From a virus, in the IMG/VR virus record IMGVR_UViG_3300042559_000940, positions 1-50,531 of that record: 50,531 nucleotides of DNA. One strand, 5' to 3'. The stretch's first letter is position 1, and every line of letters starts with the position of its first letter. Position numbers and translations under genes: made by a program. Below, one piece after another: positions 1-6,338 of this stretch. The notes below the pieces were generated by a model that saw only the letters and a list, made by a program, of their open reading frames with translations, searched no databases and was not told the origin of the DNA.

Positions 1-30
1 GGTATGCTACCCTTACACCAAGCACGGCAT
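1..30 (-). tRNA. Partial tRNA 5' end cut by the window edge
   Basis: Read on the minus strand, the first 30 bases resemble the 5' part of a tRNA: an acceptor-like strand, then GTGT, a loop containing AAGGGTA, and GCAT, which together can form a D-arm. The anticodon lies outside the window, so the isotype is unknown. It is in line with the other tRNAs of the cluster. The call rests on the D-arm pattern only. Confidence 0.35.
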
Positions 31-40
31 TATGTTAAAA

Positions 41-253
41 TTACACAAATCTAAAAGATGTGTAAATCTTTTTATCTTCTGCTGACAACCACCAGTAATC
101 GCATGAACACAATTCTCGAGTGTTGCCTTCACGGTCTCTTACAACAACATCATTACATCCGTTAGGCATGAATTCGATCGGCTGCCATTCCCACGGTGCG
201 TAATATTCCTGTTCTTCCACTGGCTGTCTTCCTACTAATTTTGGTTGTTCCAC
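41..253 (-). CDS. Hypothetical small protein (70 aa)
   Basis: This unrecognised small acidic and aromatic protein contains a CSCDYWW stretch near its C-terminus. The longest frame starts at a GTG at 253, inside the 3' end of tRNA-Ile. An in-frame GTG at codon 12 (about position 220) is an alternative start outside the tRNA. It lies between a partial tRNA and tRNA-Ile, a common place for small phage ORFs. Confidence 0.45.
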   Translation of the reverse strand: MEQPKLVGRQPVEEQEYYAPWEWQPIEFMPNGCNDVVVRDREGNTRELCSCDYWWLSAEDKKIYTSFRFV

Positions 254-317
254 CGAGACTCGAACTCAGATCTGACGATTATCAGTCGCCTGCACTAACC
301 AGTTGTGCTATGGAACA
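242..317 (-). tRNA. tRNA-Ile(GAT)
   Basis: The minus strand folds as a cloverleaf: 7-bp acceptor TGTTCCA/TGGAACA, discriminator A, encoded CCA at 242-244, and anticodon loop CTGATAA giving GAT. The T-arm has GTTCGAGTC. It reads AUC/AUU isoleucine codons and heads the near end of the phage tRNA cluster. Confidence 0.9.
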
Positions 318-334
318 ATATTCATAGTTTAAAA

Positions 335-426
335 GATACACTGCTCAACCTCGACTCAACCCTCTATGGTTATTAGGTTGCGATAAGCCTAGTTGTATAG
401 CCGTAACCACGCGGCGTCAGTGTATC
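335..426 (-). ncRNA. Structured tRNA-like element, unassigned
   Basis: A perfect 9-bp terminal inverted repeat (GATACACTG at 335-343, CAGTGTATC at 418-426) encloses about 74 nt. On the minus strand this holds a D-arm-like hairpin GCCG-CGTGGTTA-CGGC, a TAGG/CCTA hairpin, an AACC/GGTT hairpin and a direct repeat GGTTGAG-TCGA-GGTTGAG. No normal T-arm or 7-nt anticodon loop is visible. It sits between tRNA-Lys and tRNA-Ile. It could be a degenerate or divergent tRNA or a small structured RNA. Confidence 0.45.
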
Positions 427-436
427 ATCAAAACTA

Positions 437-512
437 TGGTGGACCGGGTGGGACTCGAACCCACGTACTCCGATTAAAAGTCGGGTGCTAAAACCACCTC
501 AGCTACCGGTCC
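437..512 (-). tRNA. tRNA-Lys(TTT)
   Basis: Minus-strand cloverleaf with acceptor GGACCGG/CCGGTCC, discriminator A, encoded CCA at 437-439, anticodon loop CTTTTAA (TTT) and T-arm GTGGG-TTCGAGT-CCCAC. It decodes AAA/AAG lysine codons, common in AT-rich phage genes. Confidence 0.93.
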
Positions 513-556
513 ATGTTGCGTTTGTCATAATCTTCTGCGTTACGTTTTCGTTTCAT
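503..556 (-). CDS. Possible 17-aa basic peptide overlapping tRNA-Lys
   Basis: An ATG at 556 follows an AGGAG ribosome-binding site (562-566) with good spacing. The frame runs 17 codons to a TAG at 503, inside the 5' end of tRNA-Lys. It overlaps the 3' end of the 48-codon ORF upstream (540-686). The peptide is lysine- and arginine-rich at its N-terminus. The strong Shine-Dalgarno is the only support. Confidence 0.25.
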   Translation of the reverse strand: MKRKRNAEDYDKRNMDR

Positions 557-686
557 TTTTTCTCCTATATGCGTTAATATAGCGTCTTACATAGTCTGTT
601 GGTTCCGGTGGATTAGCACAAGCATCATGTATACGCTTCAATTCTTCTTCAGTCAAGAAGATTCTTTCTTCCGGATCAAGTTTCAT
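540..686 (-). CDS. Hypothetical small protein (48 aa)
   Basis: This short ORF between tRNA-Phe and tRNA-Lys begins MKLDPEERIFLTEEELKR and has a helical, charged composition with an arginine-rich C-terminus. The start ATG is at 684-686 and the stop TAA at 540-542. No strong Shine-Dalgarno is visible. It overlaps the start of the next tiny ORF. The amino-acid pattern looks protein-like, but I do not recognise the family. Confidence 0.5.
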   Translation of the reverse strand: MKLDPEERIFLTEEELKRIHDACANPPEPTDYVRRYINAYRRKNETKT

Positions 687-721
687 TTTATTTTCTTTCG
701 TGTTTATGGTAGTATAATTCT

Positions 722-797
722 TGGCGGGTCCCCACGGAATCGAACCGTGTCCTACTGCTCTTCAGGCAGCCGTACGCACCAGCTATACCAGAGACCC
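722..797 (-). tRNA. tRNA-Phe(GAA)
   Basis: Minus-strand cloverleaf: acceptor GGGTCTC/GGGACCC (one G-U), discriminator G, encoded CCA at 722-724, anticodon loop CTGAAGA (GAA), T-arm with GGTTCGATTCC. It decodes UUC/UUU. Confidence 0.9.
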
Positions 798-803
798 TAA
801 TTT

Positions 804-888
804 TGGTGGGAGAGGAGGGAATCGAACCCGTCCGTGCGTTGCCGCGATGGATTTACAATCCACTGCCTCACCTTGAGGCGTCTCTCCC
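804..888 (-). tRNA. tRNA-Tyr(GTA), class II
   Basis: Minus-strand cloverleaf of 85 nt with acceptor GGGAGAG/CTCTCCC, discriminator A and encoded CCA at 804-806. The anticodon loop is TTGTAAA (GTA), and the long variable arm (GCGGCAACGC) is as expected for bacterial tRNA-Tyr. T-arm has GGGTTCGATTCCC. Confidence 0.92.
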
Positions 889-904
889 ATGTATGTTACT
901 CCTG

Positions 905-992
905 GCAGGTGACGACCCTGCAAAGGAAGTCTCGAACCTTCCGATGGCTTGATCCTCAGGAGCGGGCCTAGTGATTTTCGAGATCGACTAGG
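905..992 (-). other. Hairpin cluster with a T-arm-like motif, unassigned
   Basis: Three stem-loops lie between tRNA-Glu and tRNA-Tyr. They are GCAGG/CCTGC with a 7-nt loop (905-921), GGAAG/CTTCC around a GTTCGAGA loop (925-942, minus strand), and CCTAGT/ACTAGG (967-992). The second resembles a T-arm, but its loop is 8 nt and no acceptor partner is found. GATCAAGCC occurs twice. It could be a decayed tRNA or a processing or structured spacer. Confidence 0.35.
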
Positions 993-1004
993 CTTGATCT
1001 ATTT

Positions 1005-1081
1005 TGGTAGGACATACGGGTTTCGAACCCGTTTCTCCGCCTTGAAAGGGCGGCGACCTTCGCCAAGAAGTCCAATGTCCC
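1005..1081 (-). tRNA. tRNA-Glu(TTC)
   Basis: Minus-strand cloverleaf: acceptor GGGACAT/ATGTCCT (one G-U), discriminator A, encoded CCA at 1005-1007, anticodon stem-loop CCGCC-CTTTCAA-GGCGG (TTC), T-arm CGGGTTCGAAACCCG. It decodes GAA/GAG. Confidence 0.93.
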
Positions 1082-1086
1082 AATTT

Positions 1087-1163
1087 TGGTGGTGCCGGGT
1101 GGATTTGAACCACCGACTTCATCGTTATGAGCGATGCACTCTGACCAACTGAGTTACGGCACC
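1087..1163 (-). tRNA. tRNA-Met(CAT), elongator type
   Basis: Minus-strand cloverleaf: acceptor GGTGCCG/CGGCACC, discriminator A, encoded CCA at 1087-1089, anticodon stem-loop CATCG-CTCATAA-CGATG (CAT). The paired first base rules out a normal initiator tRNA. The anticodon stem resembles elongator Met. Because the phage also encodes a TilS-like enzyme, a tRNA-Ile2 with lysidine at C34 must be considered, but the acceptor lacks the C4-G69 pair known to favour E. coli TilS. Confidence 0.88.
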
Positions 1164-1168
1164 AATTG

Positions 1169-1255
1169 TGGAGGTCGGTATCAGAATCGAACTGATTACT
1201 GTCGTGCAGTGCTATGGAGTTGCAGTCCATCCCCTTACCATCCGGGCCACCGACC
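1169..1255 (-). tRNA. tRNA-Cys(GCA) with a long variable arm
   Basis: Minus-strand cloverleaf: acceptor GGTCGGT/ACCGACC, discriminator U and encoded CCA at 1169-1171. The anticodon stem-loop is ATGGA-CTGCAAC-TCCAT (GCA), and the T-arm is ATCAG-TTCGATT-CTGAT. GCA plus U73 are the usual Cys identity elements. The variable region is 17 nt with a 4-bp stem (ACTG-CACGA-CAGT), and the D-stem is short (CCC/GGG). Both features are typical of class II tRNAs, not of normal tRNA-Cys. Confidence 0.85.
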
Positions 1256-1263
1256 AATTATTT

Positions 1264-1343
1264 GTAATAGTGAAACACACTCTCCGCTATGCAGTCCAAT
1301 TCCGGGTTCGCAGCCCGGCAGAACGAGTGTGCTTTACTATTAC
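1264..1343. other. 80-nt long hairpin with an inner T-arm-like stem-loop
   Basis: GTAATAGTGAAACACACTC (1264-1282) pairs almost fully with 1325-1343 (19 positions, two of them mismatch or wobble). Inside is CCGGG-TTCGCAG-CCCGG (1302-1318), which looks like a tRNA T-arm on the plus strand, opposite to the tRNA cluster. The strand of any transcript is not known. Confidence 0.4.
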
Positions 1344-1458
1344 CTGCTAGTATTTTACTCTGCCGTTATCTCCGGTCATTTCATCCACTAGCCCGCCCGT
1401 TTCTCTGTTTTTTAAAGTGCTTTGAGTAGGACCTCGTTTCCTATATGCACATAATGAA

Positions 1459-1489
1459 AAACCCTCCTAGTATTGCTACTGGAGGGTTT
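1459..1489 (-). terminator. Rho-independent-type terminator
   Basis: AAACCCTCC (1459-1467) pairs with GGAGGGTTT (1481-1489), with a partly paired inner AGTA/TACT. On the minus strand the stem is followed by TTTTTC, as expected for a terminator. It lies between the 1707-2114 gene and the tRNA cluster. Confidence 0.6.
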
Positions 1490-1515
1490 GTAAATCTATA
1501 TGTGTGTTAATCACA

Positions 1516-1608
1516 TCATACAGCTGAACCCTCCGAGACGCCATAGCGATACTCGCGGCATTTTTCAATGCTTCTAATCATAAACTTATGTTCATATGCG
1601 AGTTTCAT
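1516..1608 (-). CDS. Possible 30-aa small ORF
   Basis: This ATG-initiated frame begins MKLAYEHKFMIRSIEKCREY and ends with TGA at 1516-1518. There is no clear Shine-Dalgarno and the family is unknown. The rest of the roughly 360-base gap at 1344-1706 holds only the terminator at 1459-1489, a 15-base palindrome GTAGTAACTTACTAC (1645-1659) and two late-promoter-like sites. Confidence 0.2.
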   Translation of the reverse strand: MKLAYEHKFMIRSIEKCREYRYGVSEGSAV

Positions 1609-1664
1609 TACAATGTGTCTTTCTTATGTTGTTTTAAACTTATAGTAGTAACTTACTACAACTT

Positions 1665-1693
1665 TATTTATCTGTCAACTAGTTTTATTTATC
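1665..1693 (-). promoter_or_regulatory. Two late-promoter-like GATAAATA sites
   Basis: The minus strand reads GATAAATA twice (1672-1665 and 1693-1686), close to the T4 late consensus TATAAATA. They lie just downstream of the 1707 stop and upstream of the tRNA cluster, so they could drive late tRNA transcription. A TTGACA overlaps the first copy, but no good -10 follows. Confidence 0.4.
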
Positions 1694-1706
1694 TTTTTTG
1701 AAAAAA

Positions 1707-2114
1707 TTATTTAGAAAGGCCAGCAATCGTCTTATAATTATCCCATGCTTTCTTAGCTGCGGGATTTGTATTTACAACGTCATCTGTAAGTATAACATCA
1801 TACCAATAGTGATTCAATCTTGTAGGATGAGCACCGTACTGTCGAGGCTGATGCAACTTGCCTAGCTTCTTAAGTTGAACACAGATGTCTCTAACCTTAG
1901 ATTCGTCTTCTGCAGGAATAACACTCCATTCTGGCTGGCTATACAGACTGCCCGTGCTGTTGCCTCCAGCGTAACCTTTCCAGATCGATTTCCAATGACG
2001 ATCATCTTCGGGATCGAAATCTGTACGGGCAACAATCACTAGCACATCATAAATGTCAACTGTGCCTTCATAAATGTCTCGCACACACCGGCTAAGGCTA
2101 GATCCTACTTTCAT
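1707..2114 (-). CDS. Hypothetical protein (135 aa)
   Basis: This soluble protein contains DPEDDRHWKSIWKGYAGG and a C-terminal half with several lysines and tryptophans. I see no signal peptide, transmembrane segment or known catalytic motif. Its start overlaps the stop of the gene at 2111-2353 by 4 bases, suggesting translational coupling. Family not recognised. Confidence 0.7.
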   Translation of the reverse strand: MKVGSSLSRCVRDIYEGTVDIYDVLVIVARTDFDPEDDRHWKSIWKGYAGGNSTGSLYSQPEWSVIPAEDESKVRDICVQLKKLGKLHQPRQYGAHPTRLNHYWYDVILTDDVVNTNPAAKKAWDNYKTIAGLSK

Positions 2115-2353
2115 TTTAGTTTTTCTTTCATATGTAAGTAAAAATTTTCAACCAAAAGCTTGGTTACAGTTCCCATTGCTATAACTAATTTTTCTTCATC
2201 TTTTAAAGATGCAAACTGTTCTAGCACATTTGAAGCCATAATACTATAAACTGTTTCTTTGTCAACCTTGATCAAGTCCCAGTTCAACGGATCTGTTATT
2301 TCTGCTTCTTTTGCTAAACTTATAAGTTGTTCAACGGACGGGATAAAATTCAT
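2111..2353 (-). CDS. Hypothetical protein (80 aa)
   Basis: This small, mostly helical protein (MNFIPSVEQLISLAKEAE) is rich in Leu, Lys and Glu. It overlaps the 233-aa gene upstream by 23 bases and the downstream gene by 4 bases, so it sits in a compact operon. Function unknown. Confidence 0.7.
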   Translation of the reverse strand: MNFIPSVEQLISLAKEAEITDPLNWDLIKVDKETVYSIMASNVLEQFASLKDEEKLVIAMGTVTKLLVENFYLHMKEKLK

Positions 2354-3032
2354 AGTTACTCATCTTGTAAAAAATAAAGTCGTGCCCTGGTTGTTTATTA
2401 GGATAGGCATATCCTTTTATACCAACAGGCCCGCTGCTTGCAATATAATTCCATACAGGAAAAGATCTGTCCGAAACATTTACAAAAAAACTAAGCAACT
2501 GCTTTTTGTCATTGGTAAAATAATAACGATATTGATTTTCGTGTTTGCTTGATCTTTTTATTTTCTTAACAAAATTCCATGTATCAGACAAATCGCCAGA
2601 TGGTTGGTTAATACTTAAAGATACGTGTTCTGCAAACAGCATGTTAGTTTCGGTTGACTCTTTAAAAAAGTCGGGTAATTTTACCAATGCTTTTAGGTGT
2701 GATTCATCTACAACGTATACATTGTTGTTAAGTGCTTCAACAATTTCCATAAATGAACTAATAAATTCATTTTTAAGACGTCTTAGAAGGATCGAGTGGT
2801 TGAAAAAGCTACGTATTTTACTTGCTTCATCGATAAAACACTGTTCAACTTCGGTGGTATTAGCAAGCAAAAGTGCAGTGTGAATCTCTCCTAAACTCAT
2901 CCCGTCACTGTCCATTTTTATAGTAAAGGCTAACGGATCGTGATGAAACGTAATAAGTTTTGTTTCTTCTTTCTTATTTTTCGATGTATCTTCATTAAAC
3001 ATTATATCCCAGCTAACTGCGATGTTTTGCAT
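2331..3032 (-). CDS. Hypothetical protein (233 aa)
   Basis: This soluble protein has a hydrophobic N-terminal beta-like part and central helices (residues 70-130). No recognised domain is visible. The C-terminal part contains GYAYPNKQPGHDFIFYKM. It is in the same operon as the two smaller genes downstream. Confidence 0.7.
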   Translation of the reverse strand: MQNIAVSWDIMFNEDTSKNKKEETKLITFHHDPLAFTIKMDSDGMSLGEIHTALLLANTTEVEQCFIDEASKIRSFFNHSILLRRLKNEFISSFMEIVEALNNNVYVVDESHLKALVKLPDFFKESTETNMLFAEHVSLSINQPSGDLSDTWNFVKKIKRSSKHENQYRYYFTNDKKQLLSFFVNVSDRSFPVWNYIASSGPVGIKGYAYPNKQPGHDFIFYKMSNYEFYPVR

Positions 3033-3064
3033 CTTTTAATCCTATAAGTTTTTATATGTGTATT

Positions 3065-3799
3065 TTAGTCCCAAAGCGATTGGTAATACTTACCAAACAG
3101 CCGGAAACCATTTGCTACACGTTCTGCATATGCTTTGCGACCTTCCCAATCTGTTTCAGCAGTGTGATTAGGACCGTGGACCATTAGACTAGTACCGTTG
3201 TCTTGTTTTTTAAGACGATAATCATATTTTCCAGTGGTAAACTGATCTTCCCAATCCGCATTAGCACCGCCATCAAGACTTTCAAACGCAAAGATCATTT
3301 CGTCCATGACCCAATCCCACCGCTTGAAATGATTGTCATCGGTGTGACCAGTATCTTTTTTATCTTGCGAAAGTTCAGGGGCCGCAGTACTACGCAGATG
3401 CTCAGGAACGTCTTCGTCGTCAACATAAGGTGCACCGTGCTTATTTTCATTCAGTTGTTTAAGCATAGGACGAACAATGTAGCCTAAAGTCTCACTCATG
3501 CCCCAGGTATCCCAGCGATCGATATGAACTTTGATCTTACGCTTTTTCTTACGATCAATCCACAGTAGCAGTCGGTAGATCCAAGTGTCAGGACGTTCGT
3601 CGCCAAAGTCATATACTTCGTCTACAGCAGGCTCAGGGCGGATACTACCATGAGCAAGCCATTCACCAAACTTATGAACACGATCAGCGGTATGGGAAAA
3701 CCCGTACTCGTCTTTTTCGTCAGGAACCCAAAACATGATCATTTTAGCCAACTGATAAGGGCCAAACCAATTCTTATACGGGCCGATCTTGATTTTCAT
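3065..3799 (-). CDS. Conserved T4-like phage protein of unknown function (244 aa)
   Basis: The sequence, with KVHIDRWDTWGMSETLG, HGAPYVDDEDVPEHLRS and a C-terminal RLFGKYYQSLWD, matches my memory of a protein found in many large phages. Its function is unknown to me. There is no signal peptide or membrane segment. It is rich in Trp, Asp and Lys. Starts at an ATG with AGAAGAAAA upstream. Confidence 0.8.
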   Translation of the reverse strand: MKIKIGPYKNWFGPYQLAKMIMFWVPDEKDEYGFSHTADRVHKFGEWLAHGSIRPEPAVDEVYDFGDERPDTWIYRLLLWIDRKKKRKIKVHIDRWDTWGMSETLGYIVRPMLKQLNENKHGAPYVDDEDVPEHLRSTAAPELSQDKKDTGHTDDNHFKRWDWVMDEMIFAFESLDGGANADWEDQFTTGKYDYRLKKQDNGTSLMVHGPNHTAETDWEGRKAYAERVANGFRLFGKYYQSLWD

Positions 3800-3819
3800 T
3801 TTTCTTCTCTATGTGAAAT

Positions 3820-4029
3820 TTAATTTTGTTCTTTTAATTTTCTAAGAACAAGTTCTTCAATATCACTATAATTTACTACAACTTGATCAGAAGAGCAACC
3901 GTATTCTTGAAATCTGCACTCCCATCTAACATAAAACTTTGTTCCATTTTTAAAACTTTTAGTTCTATTATCTTTTTCTCTAGCTGCTTTAATTTCTTCA
4001 GCTTTTTTAAGTATTTCGTCTTCGGTCAT
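3820..4029 (-). CDS. Hypothetical protein (69 aa)
   Basis: This small basic protein begins MTEDEILKKAEEIKAAREK, contains two cysteines in WECRFQEYGCSSDQV, and ends in a charged helix. It overlaps the gene at 4026-4382 by 4 bases. Family not recognised. Confidence 0.65.
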   Translation of the reverse strand: MTEDEILKKAEEIKAAREKDNRTKSFKNGTKFYVRWECRFQEYGCSSDQVVVNYSDIEELVLRKLKEQN

Positions 4030-4382
4030 TTTGTCGCTTCCTTTTTTGCCCAGTAATCGGCTTTGAATTGTTTTACATCTGCAACTGCACTCTTAAGAGT
4101 CTCGGCATAATTGATGGCAACTTGTTCTTTCAAAACAATTGTTGTTTGCATTTCTGCATATCCTCGAGTAAGGATTTGCCAAATTTGCTTCCAACGATTC
4201 CGCTCCCACCACTTGGTACGATTCTTTACATAGATGTGAACTTGAACTTCAACATCGTCTGCTTCCACATTTAGTTCGTGGCTGCAATCGTCACTGCCAC
4301 ATTCACAACGAATGTGATACCACTTGCTGTCTCCCCATTCGGTAGTTTTTAGAATGCCTTCTGCTGGTGTTTCAGCCTTCAT
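4026..4382 (-). CDS. Hypothetical protein with Cys/His cluster (118 aa)
   Basis: The N-terminal region has CECGSDDCSH (about residues 27-36), a likely metal-binding knuckle. A tryptophan-rich segment (KWWERNRWKQIW) and a C-terminal helix follow. It resembles conserved hypotheticals of T4-like marine phages. It overlaps genes on both sides. Confidence 0.7.
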   Translation of the reverse strand: MKAETPAEGILKTTEWGDSKWYHIRCECGSDDCSHELNVEADDVEVQVHIYVKNRTKWWERNRWKQIWQILTRGYAEMQTTIVLKEQVAINYAETLKSAVADVKQFKADYWAKKEATK

Positions 4383-4575
4383 TGTCTATCTCCAAATATC
4401 TACTGTACTTTAGTGCCAATTCGACGTCTTTGGCAGGATATCCTTCAGAAACCAGCCACCGCCCAAGATCAAAATCTTCGCCTAGTGTATAATATTCTTC
4501 ATGTACTGGTTTAGGAAACCCGTATTTCCATCCTTCTGGTGGGTCAATCATTAACACTTTCAACGCTGCACCCAA
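4372..4575 (-). CDS. Hypothetical protein (67 aa)
   Basis: This small acidic and aromatic protein contains MIDPPEGWKYGFPKPVHEEY and a C-terminal helix ending in NEG. It overlaps the upstream gene by 16 and the downstream gene by 11 bases. Function unknown. Confidence 0.6.
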   Translation of the reverse strand: MGAALKVLMIDPPEGWKYGFPKPVHEEYYTLGEDFDLGRWLVSEGYPAKDVELALKYSRYLEIDNEG

Positions 4576-4796
4576 TTGTGAAATTCTTGTGCAAATTGTT
4601 GGCTTACCGCTTGATCTTCGAAATAAAAGGTATGCTGATAGATAGCAGTATACGCTTCAAAACTCCATTGATGGCGTTCAATATTTTTACGACACCAGTC
4701 CTTACCTGCTACGTCAAGGTCACTGTGAAGGCGAATACTGTATCCGCCATCACGCATCCACCGCATTTTGTACTCAGCAATTTCTAACGGTGTCAT
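4560..4796 (-). CDS. Hypothetical protein (78 aa)
   Basis: This small protein begins MTPLEIAEYKMRWMRDGGY and contains GKDWCRKNIERHQW. It looks soluble and helical. Its ATG overlaps the stop of the 4796-5002 gene, so the two are probably translationally coupled. Family not recognised. Confidence 0.65.
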   Translation of the reverse strand: MTPLEIAEYKMRWMRDGGYSIRLHSDLDVAGKDWCRKNIERHQWSFEAYTAIYQHTFYFEDQAVSQQFAQEFHNWVQR

Positions 4797-5002
4797 TAAT
4801 GAATGACTCCGTAGTTGCTTTCGTCGTTAGGATCTAGTCCAAAATATTCTATACATACTCTAGCTACAGTAGATGGCACGTCTTCTTCGTTTTCCAGACC
4901 TTTCGGAACCCAAATTCCTTTTAGCATTCCATCTTTTCCTACAACAAGTCCGTAGTCGTCGTCTTCAAGGCTGTTTTCAAAATATATAAAATCATGTGAC
5001 AT
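4796..5002 (-). CDS. Hypothetical acidic protein (68 aa)
   Basis: This small acidic protein begins MSHDFIYFENSLEDDDYGLV. No motif is recognised. It is part of the overlapping gene string from 6072 down to 3820. Confidence 0.65.
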   Translation of the reverse strand: MSHDFIYFENSLEDDDYGLVVGKDGMLKGIWVPKGLENEEDVPSTVARVCIEYFGLDPNDESNYGVIH

Positions 5003-5474
5003 TGTCTTTACCTTTCAATGATTCAAACGTTCTATACTTACTTAGCTCTTGATTGTATTTGTCTGCAAGAGTTTTTAACTTAGGATACTTTTTTTCAAGA
5101 TCATAGTCTCTTTTAATTACACTCATCATGTTGAACAACTCTTCGAGATTTTTATTTAATTTTTCAATTGGATCTAACGTATCCTGGGGAACATCATCAA
5201 TCTTGACATAGCCATTTTGTGTTCCGGGGTAATAACTGCCGTTCGGAACAACACCAGCATCAATCCAGTTTTTCTTAGCAGCATCAATTCCTTCGTGAGT
5301 TTGATACTGATTACGATTGTCTTCGTGTTTGCGAGCACCGCAACTGCATTTGTAAAAACGCTGTTTCCAATATATTTTTTTACCAGTATCTGTGTATTCA
5401 GTATGATAGTTGTCGTTACACGCAACCAATTCCCATCTGTGAGTATGGCGTGTTTTAAAAATACTAAACATCAT
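4992..5474 (-). CDS. Hypothetical protein with zinc-ribbon-like motif (160 aa)
   Basis: The N-terminus carries HTHRWELVAC, followed by YKCSCGARKHED, a pattern that could bind a metal. A linker and a C-terminal lysine-rich coiled-coil-like helix (residues 105-155) follow. It overlaps tilS by 11 bases, which suggests co-translation but does not define a role. Confidence 0.7.
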   Translation of the reverse strand: MMFSIFKTRHTHRWELVACNDNYHTEYTDTGKKIYWKQRFYKCSCGARKHEDNRNQYQTHEGIDAAKKNWIDAGVVPNGSYYPGTQNGYVKIDDVPQDTLDPIEKLNKNLEELFNMMSVIKRDYDLEKKYPKLKTLADKYNQELSKYRTFESLKGKDNVT

Positions 5475-6072
5475 CTAAAACTTTCTTTTTAATAACCTTG
5501 TGCAGTCCAGGATTAACTCGTAATGCATGTGGCATTAGCTCGTGTCTAATATAATTTCGAGTAAAAGTAGTATCGGTGTTAGTAGGATCGTCGATGTAGG
5601 GCACGCCATTAAGTTGTGCCCAGAGCTCCAAGTCTTTTTTTCTGTTAAGTCTAAACGGTCTAATCACATTGTTTCTACGATAAGGAATAATACAAGGACT
5701 TCCGTTCAAGCTACTCCAAATCCAAGTTTCAGCACAGTCATCTAGATGATGGCAAGTAATAACAGGAGTTTCAGGCCTAGCGAATTGCTCAAAGAATCGA
5801 TAGCGACGCCATCTCCAAAAGTCTTCTTTGCTCATTCCTGGCTTGATTGTATCGTCTTTGTTCATGCCGCCGAGAATACATTCGATGTTCTTTTTATGAC
5901 AGTAATTATAAACAAGATCTTGTGCAACAGTGTCGTGTTCGGAGCCATGATGGAAGAAAATAACTTCAACATCATGTCTACGAGACAAGAAATCGACCAC
6001 AGCCATAGAATCCGAGCCGCCGGAACATCCGACGTAAACACTGCGAGGGAGTTTGCCTTGTACTTTGATCAT
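5464..6072 (-). CDS. tilS: TilS-like tRNA(Ile)-lysidine synthase, short form (202 aa)
   Basis: TilS uses ATP and lysine to convert C34 of tRNA-Ile(CAU) to lysidine, so that it reads AUA instead of AUG. Visible here are the PP-loop SGGSDS at residues 17-22, a FHHG strand, the CHHLDDCAETW motif and a RNYIRHELMP motif near residue 175, all characteristic of the TilS N-terminal domain. At 202 residues it lacks the C-terminal tRNA-binding domains of the roughly 430-aa E. coli enzyme. It lies 4 kb from the tRNA cluster, which includes a CAT tRNA. It overlaps the genes on both sides by 4 and 11 bases. A related PP-loop tRNA thiolation enzyme is the main alternative. Confidence 0.85.
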   Translation of the reverse strand: MIKVQGKLPRSVYVGCSGGSDSMAVVDFLSRRHDVEVIFFHHGSEHDTVAQDLVYNYCHKKNIECILGGMNKDDTIKPGMSKEDFWRWRRYRFFEQFARPETPVITCHHLDDCAETWIWSSLNGSPCIIPYRRNNVIRPFRLNRKKDLELWAQLNGVPYIDDPTNTDTTFTRNYIRHELMPHALRVNPGLHKVIKKKVLDDV

Positions 6073-6338
6073 ACACTGTTATAGCATACTGCACTCAAGA
6101 GAGCAACAGTAAGTTCTCTTTGATCGACAGGAGTCATAATACCTGTAAATCTATTTTTTACAAAATCAACTGTTCCGTTTTCGTAAATTCTCCACACACG
6201 GTCAGAGCCATACAGTAGTGAACGAGGAAGATTTGTTTCTTTTTGCCAATTTGCATTTTTAGCCTTTGCAAGATAGTATCTATTAAGTCCATTCTGCTTG
6301 GCATATGTTGGATTAATTTCGCAAACAAAAGTAATCAT
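6069..6338 (-). CDS. Hypothetical protein (89 aa)
   Basis: This small protein begins MITFVCEINPTYAKQNGLN and contains VWRIYENGTVDFVKNRFTG. It looks like a compact beta-rich fold. It overlaps the start of tilS by 4 bases and may be co-translated with it. Function unknown. Confidence 0.65.
   Translation of the reverse strand: MITFVCEINPTYAKQNGLNRYYLAKAKNANWQKETNLPRSLLYGSDRVWRIYENGTVDFVKNRFTGIMTPVDQRELTVALLSAVCYNSV

Noticed and set aside
1087-1163. tRNA-Ile2(CAT) as TilS substrate
   Set aside because: The anticodon stem and the rest of the body look like elongator Met, and the C4-G69 acceptor pair known for E. coli TilS is absent. Kept only as an alternative.
988-1257. ORFs across the tRNA cluster (988-1257 minus, 949-1152, 1134-1391 and 1168-1350 plus)
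   Set aside because: They read through tRNA genes and their translations show no protein-like pattern.
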